Assembly: GCA_964058805.1 (NCBI GenBank)
Contig: CAXKVV010001883.1
Span: 1-23,824 of the forward strand
Direction of reading: 5' to 3'
Origin: Schoenoplectus triqueter
Taxonomy: Eukaryota; Streptophyta; Magnoliopsida; Poales; Cyperaceae
Length of the DNA stretch: 23,824 nt
Shown piece after piece: positions 19,587 through 23,824 of the stretch. Numbering within the stretch: the first letter of the stretch is position 1; each line of letters opens with the position of its first letter. The position numbers and the translations under genes were made by a program. Below the pieces are notes generated by a model. That model saw only the letters and a list, made by a program, of their open reading frames with translations, did not search any database and was not told where the DNA came from.

Positions 19587-19588
<2 letters not shown>
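19188..19588. mobile_element. Foldback MITE, 401 bp, near-perfect 181-nt arms
   Basis: Left arm 19188-19368 and right arm 19408-19588 are reverse complements with only about three mismatches seen, separated by a 39-nt loop. Ends read AGTAATGCTATGG and its complement. Each arm contains the self-complementary 12-mer GCTTCGCGAAGC (19202-19213, 19563-19574). TA microsatellites lie on both sides, so the target duplication (perhaps TA) is masked. No transposase is present. The superfamily is uncertain. Confidence 0.92.
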
Positions 19589-19620
<32 letters not shown>

Positions 19621-19763
19621 AGGATAAATCTGATGAACAACCTAGTTAGCTAAAATTATGATATGCATATGAAAATCATTTAATATTCAGATCAATTATT
19701 TTAAAAGCTGGAAATGGAGATAATGAATCTTTGTCATCGATCTAACTCATGAAATGTATATTC

Positions 19764-19796
19764 CCATAGCCTCATATATATATAGTGAGGCTATGG
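19764..19796. repeat. Head-to-head MITE termini across a TA run
   Basis: CCATAGCCTCA (19764-19774) and TGAGGCTATGG (19786-19796) are exact inverse repeats around a TA stretch. The right-hand one begins the second MITE. The left one resembles the family's right end (CCATAGC at 19576-19582) and may be a terminal scar of another copy. Confidence 0.6.
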
Positions 19797-20172
19797 TGTT
19801 TCACAAACTATAAAATTTTTCGTACTTTATGTTCATATCTCAAATTTTAAAGTCTAAATGACCGATTCAAACTGTTGAATTTGATCTTCATATTGAAATA
19901 TATTTAGAGATAAAATTTTATATATTTTAAATTTTTATTATTTTTTAAATGGATGAAAAATCACTAATATTTGTTTGGTGCAGAAATGATTAGATCAATA
20001 AATTTTGTACCCATCTGAAAATAGAAAAAAATAAAAAAAATATAAAATTTGATCTACAATAATATTTCAACATGAAAATCATGTTGAACAGTTTGGATTG
20101 GCCGTTTGGACTTTCAAATTCAAGATACGGACACGAAACACATGAGGTTTTGTACTCCATGAAGCACATTAG

Positions 20173-20174
<2 letters not shown>
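19784..20174. mobile_element. Diverged copy of the same foldback MITE
   Basis: About 390 bp. Shares with the 19188-19588 element GGCTATGGTG at the left, CTTCATATTGAAATAT, TTTGTACCCATCT, and GATACGGACACGAA at the right, but with many substitutions in both arms. It is an older insertion of the same family, again bordered by TA repeats on the left and CT/AT repeats on the right. Confidence 0.85.
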
Positions 20175-20203
<29 letters not shown>

Positions 20204-20229
20204 AGATATATATATATATATATATATAT
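20173..20229. repeat. Compound (CT)n-(AT)n microsatellite
   Basis: CT repeats from 20173 to 20203 with one CCC interruption, then TAG and AT repeats to 20229. It separates two foldback elements. Confidence 0.95.
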
Positions 20230-20575
20230 GCATTATGGTGCTTTATAAAGTAAAAAAAAAAAAAAAAATATTATTATTTTGATATAAGTTTTTATATCCC
20301 AACGGCTCAAACAATCAATCTAAATTAATCAATAACTTTTTTATATCTAAATCTTGTGGAATATAAAATTTCATCATTTTTTGAGCTTTCTAACTATTTA
20401 AAAAAAATAACCTTGTTTAATATAAGAAAATAGTTTATTTCAAGATCATTTTTAAAAATAATTCAAAAAATAGCTAAAAATCTCAAAAATTTTATGAAAT
20501 TTAATATCCCATAAGATTTGACATAAAAAAATTGTGGAGCCAATTTAGATTGATCATTTAAGGATAATACATTAT
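20230..20575. mobile_element. Third foldback element, older and of different core sequence
   Basis: Imperfect inverted arms at about 20309-20402 and 20465-20560. For example CAATCAATCTAAATT pairs with AATTTAGATTGATC, and ATTTCAT with ATGAAAT. The left end GGTGCTTTATAAAG resembles the termini of the two preceding MITEs, but the internal sequence differs. Exact borders are unclear. Confidence 0.65.
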
Positions 20576-20645
20576 GTATGATTCAACACTAATTTTAAAT
20601 TAGTTGTTCGACAGAGTATGCTACAGTAGTTAAGAGGATTACAAA

Positions 20646-20664
20646 AAAGAAGAAGAAGAAGAAA
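20646..20664. repeat. (GAA)n microsatellite
   Basis: About six AGA/GAA units following an A run. Confidence 0.9.
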
Positions 20665-22560
20665 ATGTTACCATGTGTAGATAGAAGTGGGTGGGAGTTC
20701 CAAATCCTTGAATCAACATTGGTTTTAAGAAAATTTTCAACTATCAGATCAGTATTGAGATTTAGATAAAATATGATATTAAAAATGAGTTATATCGAGA
20801 TTGATATCGAATATTAAACAGATGGTTAAAAAATATCTTGAAATCATTGTTGGTTCCGAGAGTTTGAAACACTCATCCACTCCATATAAAAATAGAATAT
20901 ATATCTTATGTACTGCTGCTAATTTTATTTTCTGTAGAAGTACTGTGCATCATGTTTTCATGGTTTGATTGGATGATGTCAGGATGGAGGGGTGCAAAAA
21001 GAAAGGAAAGAGCTGGACCCCATTGCACAAGCTCAATTCGATCTCATGGCATGATTCTCCCCACCAAGTTGTCGATCTTGCTAAGCTCAATGGATTAAGT
21101 TATGCCAAAGTAGTATGCTTTTGGTTAAACTCACAATCTCCCCACCATGCATGCTTAATTTCCAGACAACAATGAAGACCACAACTTCCATTTTTATTAT
21201 TAATTATTTTAATTTATTATGTGTTGCCCTACCTAATGCAGCCTCTGGTAAGGTCTTTCATGAAGAAAAAAAAAACAAAAGAACACAACGAGAATGTTTT
21301 CTAGTATGATGTTTATAAATTATTGTTATTCGAAATATATATGGTGCTTATATTGTTGATGTTGTTTTTTAAAGACTAATTGTTATAATTTTATTCAATT
21401 TTATTATAATTGGTTGGGAGTTTGTGACAAATTATCAGGAAAAAAACAGTCACGAACAGAACCTAATAATATAGGTACTGCAAAGAATTCAATGCCCATT
21501 TTCACAAAAAAAGGAATAAACAAAAAAACAACTATAGATAGACCATCCAAGCAAAATACTATGCGTAATGAATAAGTCTGTTTCAGGTCAGATATATGAT
21601 AAGACGATGCCAGTACAGAGGTTGGTACTTCCCAACAGTACTAATTGGTAAATGAAGGACTGAATGACAGTAATTTTGAATCTGATACTAATTGGACATT
21701 CACAGTTTAATTATTTGTTTGGGATATCAATGTGAACCTGCTCATTAATTTACAGATAACTAACAAATATGTGATTTATACAATCCATATAAAATTGTCT
21801 TATTCTGATTAATTATTTAAATTCAGGCTATTCAGCAGGATTTTCGAGGCAATTGAGGTCTTGGCATTATACCAAACATGAAGAAAGGATAGAAGCAAGC
21901 GCATGTGGCCTCGAGAAAGAAAAGATTTTGATAATAGAAAAAGGCATGAATGCCTCTACTAACTTTGAATAGTTGAATTAAAGAAGGTTGGCTTTTGTGT
22001 GTGTTTGCTTTCATTGTTTGGTTTTGTTTAAGAGTAGGAAGAAATGGGGGGATGATGTGGGAAGGGATCTCACACATGCAACCACTTCAAGAGAATGTCG
22101 CCGCGCAATCATTTGTTCCCCCCATTTTTGTTATATAAAATCAAATTAATCTTGCCATCCTTTTGAAATCAGATTTAATTTGTTGAGGATGTAGATCTCA
22201 GTTGCTAGCTAACTTGTCTCAGAATCTCTTTTATTTTGATTTGTCATGTTGTCAGTTGCATACAAATTAAAAACGTCCTGTCTTTGGAATAATTTGAACT
22301 AATTTATTTTTCGATTGAAAATATATATAACTAGTCTTCCAATTTAAATATTCAGCAAAGACCTTCATATGAAATAACAATTTAACCATTGACATGCAAT
22401 TGTCCGAATATTTGGACTGCAACTTAGCATATATTTCCAACTCCAAAAAAAAAGAAGTCGGTATTGATGCTGAATAATATTTGGAACAGCTCAGGTTAAC
22501 GCTAACAATATCTAGATAAAGATTACCAACAATTTGGGAACTCATACTCTTTCCAAAGTT

Positions 22561-22588
22561 CTGCAAGGGACATTTATTTCCCTTGCAG
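22561..22588. repeat. 10-bp perfect hairpin with 8-nt loop
   Basis: CTGCAAGGGA (22561-22570) pairs with TCCCTTGCAG (22579-22588). It is unusually GC-rich for this flank. Confidence 0.85.
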
Positions 22589-23824
22589 TTAGTTTCAGTA
22601 GTTAGGCGTCATTGGAATGAGTTAAATATTTAGCTAATTATTTTTAGGAAGAGGGGATAAACATAACCCAACAAATTCTCCATTTCTGTGAAACAAAATA
22701 AGTCTTATTCCTTGCCTACATTTCAACGGGAAAATGCTCATAGAAAATTTAGTATTGTTTCATGGTAGATAAAAATATTTAACACATAATATATGAATAA
22801 TTAAATTATTTCTATAATTATGGGATTCAAATTTGACATTTGGTTTTTGAATATGTCAAAATATATCATTGTCAAGTGATTCCCTCGGTAATATTTGCTA
22901 TGGAAACAGACAGAGTTACCTGAGCTCTGCTTTTCTGAAATCTGTACGATTACCAGTCAGATGGTAACTAATAGTAATTTTTTTAACTGTACTTGCAAGC
23001 CGGTTCACTTTTTACCCTAAAAAATCATCAGAAATATATTAAATTATTTTTCTTCATATGAATGATTACAAGTAAGACAAACCCAATTCCAAGTTTAGAT
23101 TTACTTAAAAAGAAAAAAAATATTGCGAGTAAGCTTTGAGTAACAGAGCTTAATTATGGTTCATCCCCTAAAATAGAACAAAAAAAAATAGCTTAATTAT
23201 TAAGCAAAGTACTTGACAGGTTGTCCGGTAACTTCTAAAGCAGGAAACGCTCATGAACTTTCTCATGGCCTTTCCCTCGTGCTGCTAACTTTATCATTCA
23301 TATGGACCCAGAAAATAATATCCTTGAAGATGAAAGTCTTATGCATAAAAACCCTATAGTTTAAATTGTCAAAAGAAAGGGGAGCAAAATGCTACTGTTT
23401 AAACTCAATTACTTTGTTAATGTGTTGTGTTCGTATATGTTACCCACAACTAAGGTCAACTTCTAAGCTTGCTAGAGAGAGAAAACATTAGAAGATATTA
23501 GTTATCAAGTTACCATAATTATAATAGAAATAATTGGTAACCCAATACGTTAAATTCAAAATACTTTTAAGAAAGTTGATCTATTACATAATGCGAGATG
23601 TATTTCTATATATTGAATACAGTAACATATATAGTCCGTAAAATATAATTTATTTAACGATTTGTCCTTGATGAAATTTATAACGATACCATTTTTTCTT
23701 CAGATATTTGATGTAACGACTTGGTTAAGCTGTTCTCATTAGAAAAAAAAATAGATTAAGAATCACATTAACATCCACGTAATATTGTTATTTATGATCA
23801 GGATTCAGACGTATGTATTTGATA

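Larger units (their letters stand above)
20590..23824. other. AT-rich intergenic DNA, no gene supported
   Basis: Small open frames (20969-21175 plus, 21832-22077 minus, 22267-22566 minus) show no known motif and have no supporting context. No tRNA, miRNA stem or transposon protein was recognised. Contains the GAA microsatellite and the 22561 hairpin. Confidence 0.55.

Noticed and set aside
20969..21175. 68-codon plus-strand frame in a less AT-rich patch
   Set aside because: No homology recognised, no splice or promoter context; could be part of a noncoding transcript but nothing shows it.
21832..22077. 81-codon minus-strand frame, and nearby GC-richer sequence considered as a microRNA precursor
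   Set aside because: No mature plant miRNA sequence that I know matches, and no extended stem was found.
22267..22566. 99-codon minus-strand frame
   Set aside because: AT-driven open frame without motifs; contains no start context or conserved feature.

Overview
This window looks like nuclear DNA from a flowering plant, most probably a eudicot. It is AT-rich, carries a nested LINE and Ty1/copia retrotransposon pair, holds foldback MITEs embedded in TA microsatellites, and contains one intact intron-bearing host gene of the plant-only INDETERMINATE DOMAIN (IDD) zinc-finger family. No tRNA, rRNA, CRISPR array or bacterial-type operon was seen.

Positions 1-12035 are a nested repeat. An old, multiply broken LINE reverse transcriptase (1-858, resuming at 10763) is split by a complete 9904-bp Ty1/copia element (859-10762). 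The element has two 2099-bp LTRs that look identical by eye, a 5-bp target duplication GATAG, an initiator-tRNA-Met primer site and a polypurine tract. Its 2-kb leader is built of tandem repeats that fold into hairpins. Its Gag-Pol is a pseudogene: Gag and RNase H have apparent deletions, and there are several frameshifts and nonsense codons. Young LTRs around a decayed interior suggest the copy was mobilised in trans by an autonomous relative.

Positions 12036-14314 are AT-rich spacer with a short tandem repeat and no recognisable gene.

Positions 14315-16291, minus strand, hold a three-exon gene whose splice sites join into a 422-residue IDD transcription factor of the IDD14/IDD15(SGR5)/IDD16 clade. 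It has four zinc fingers, a C-terminal coiled coil and a conserved C-x2-C tail. Two short upstream ORFs lie in its presumed 5' leader.

Positions 16640-20600 are the upstream side of this gene. A 49-codon coding-like fragment of unknown identity lies at 17959-18105. A cluster of three foldback elements lies at about 19188-20575; the first is nearly perfect, with 181-nt arms and a 39-nt loop.

Positions 20600-23824 are AT-rich intergenic DNA with a GAA microsatellite and a short perfect hairpin, and no gene I can support.
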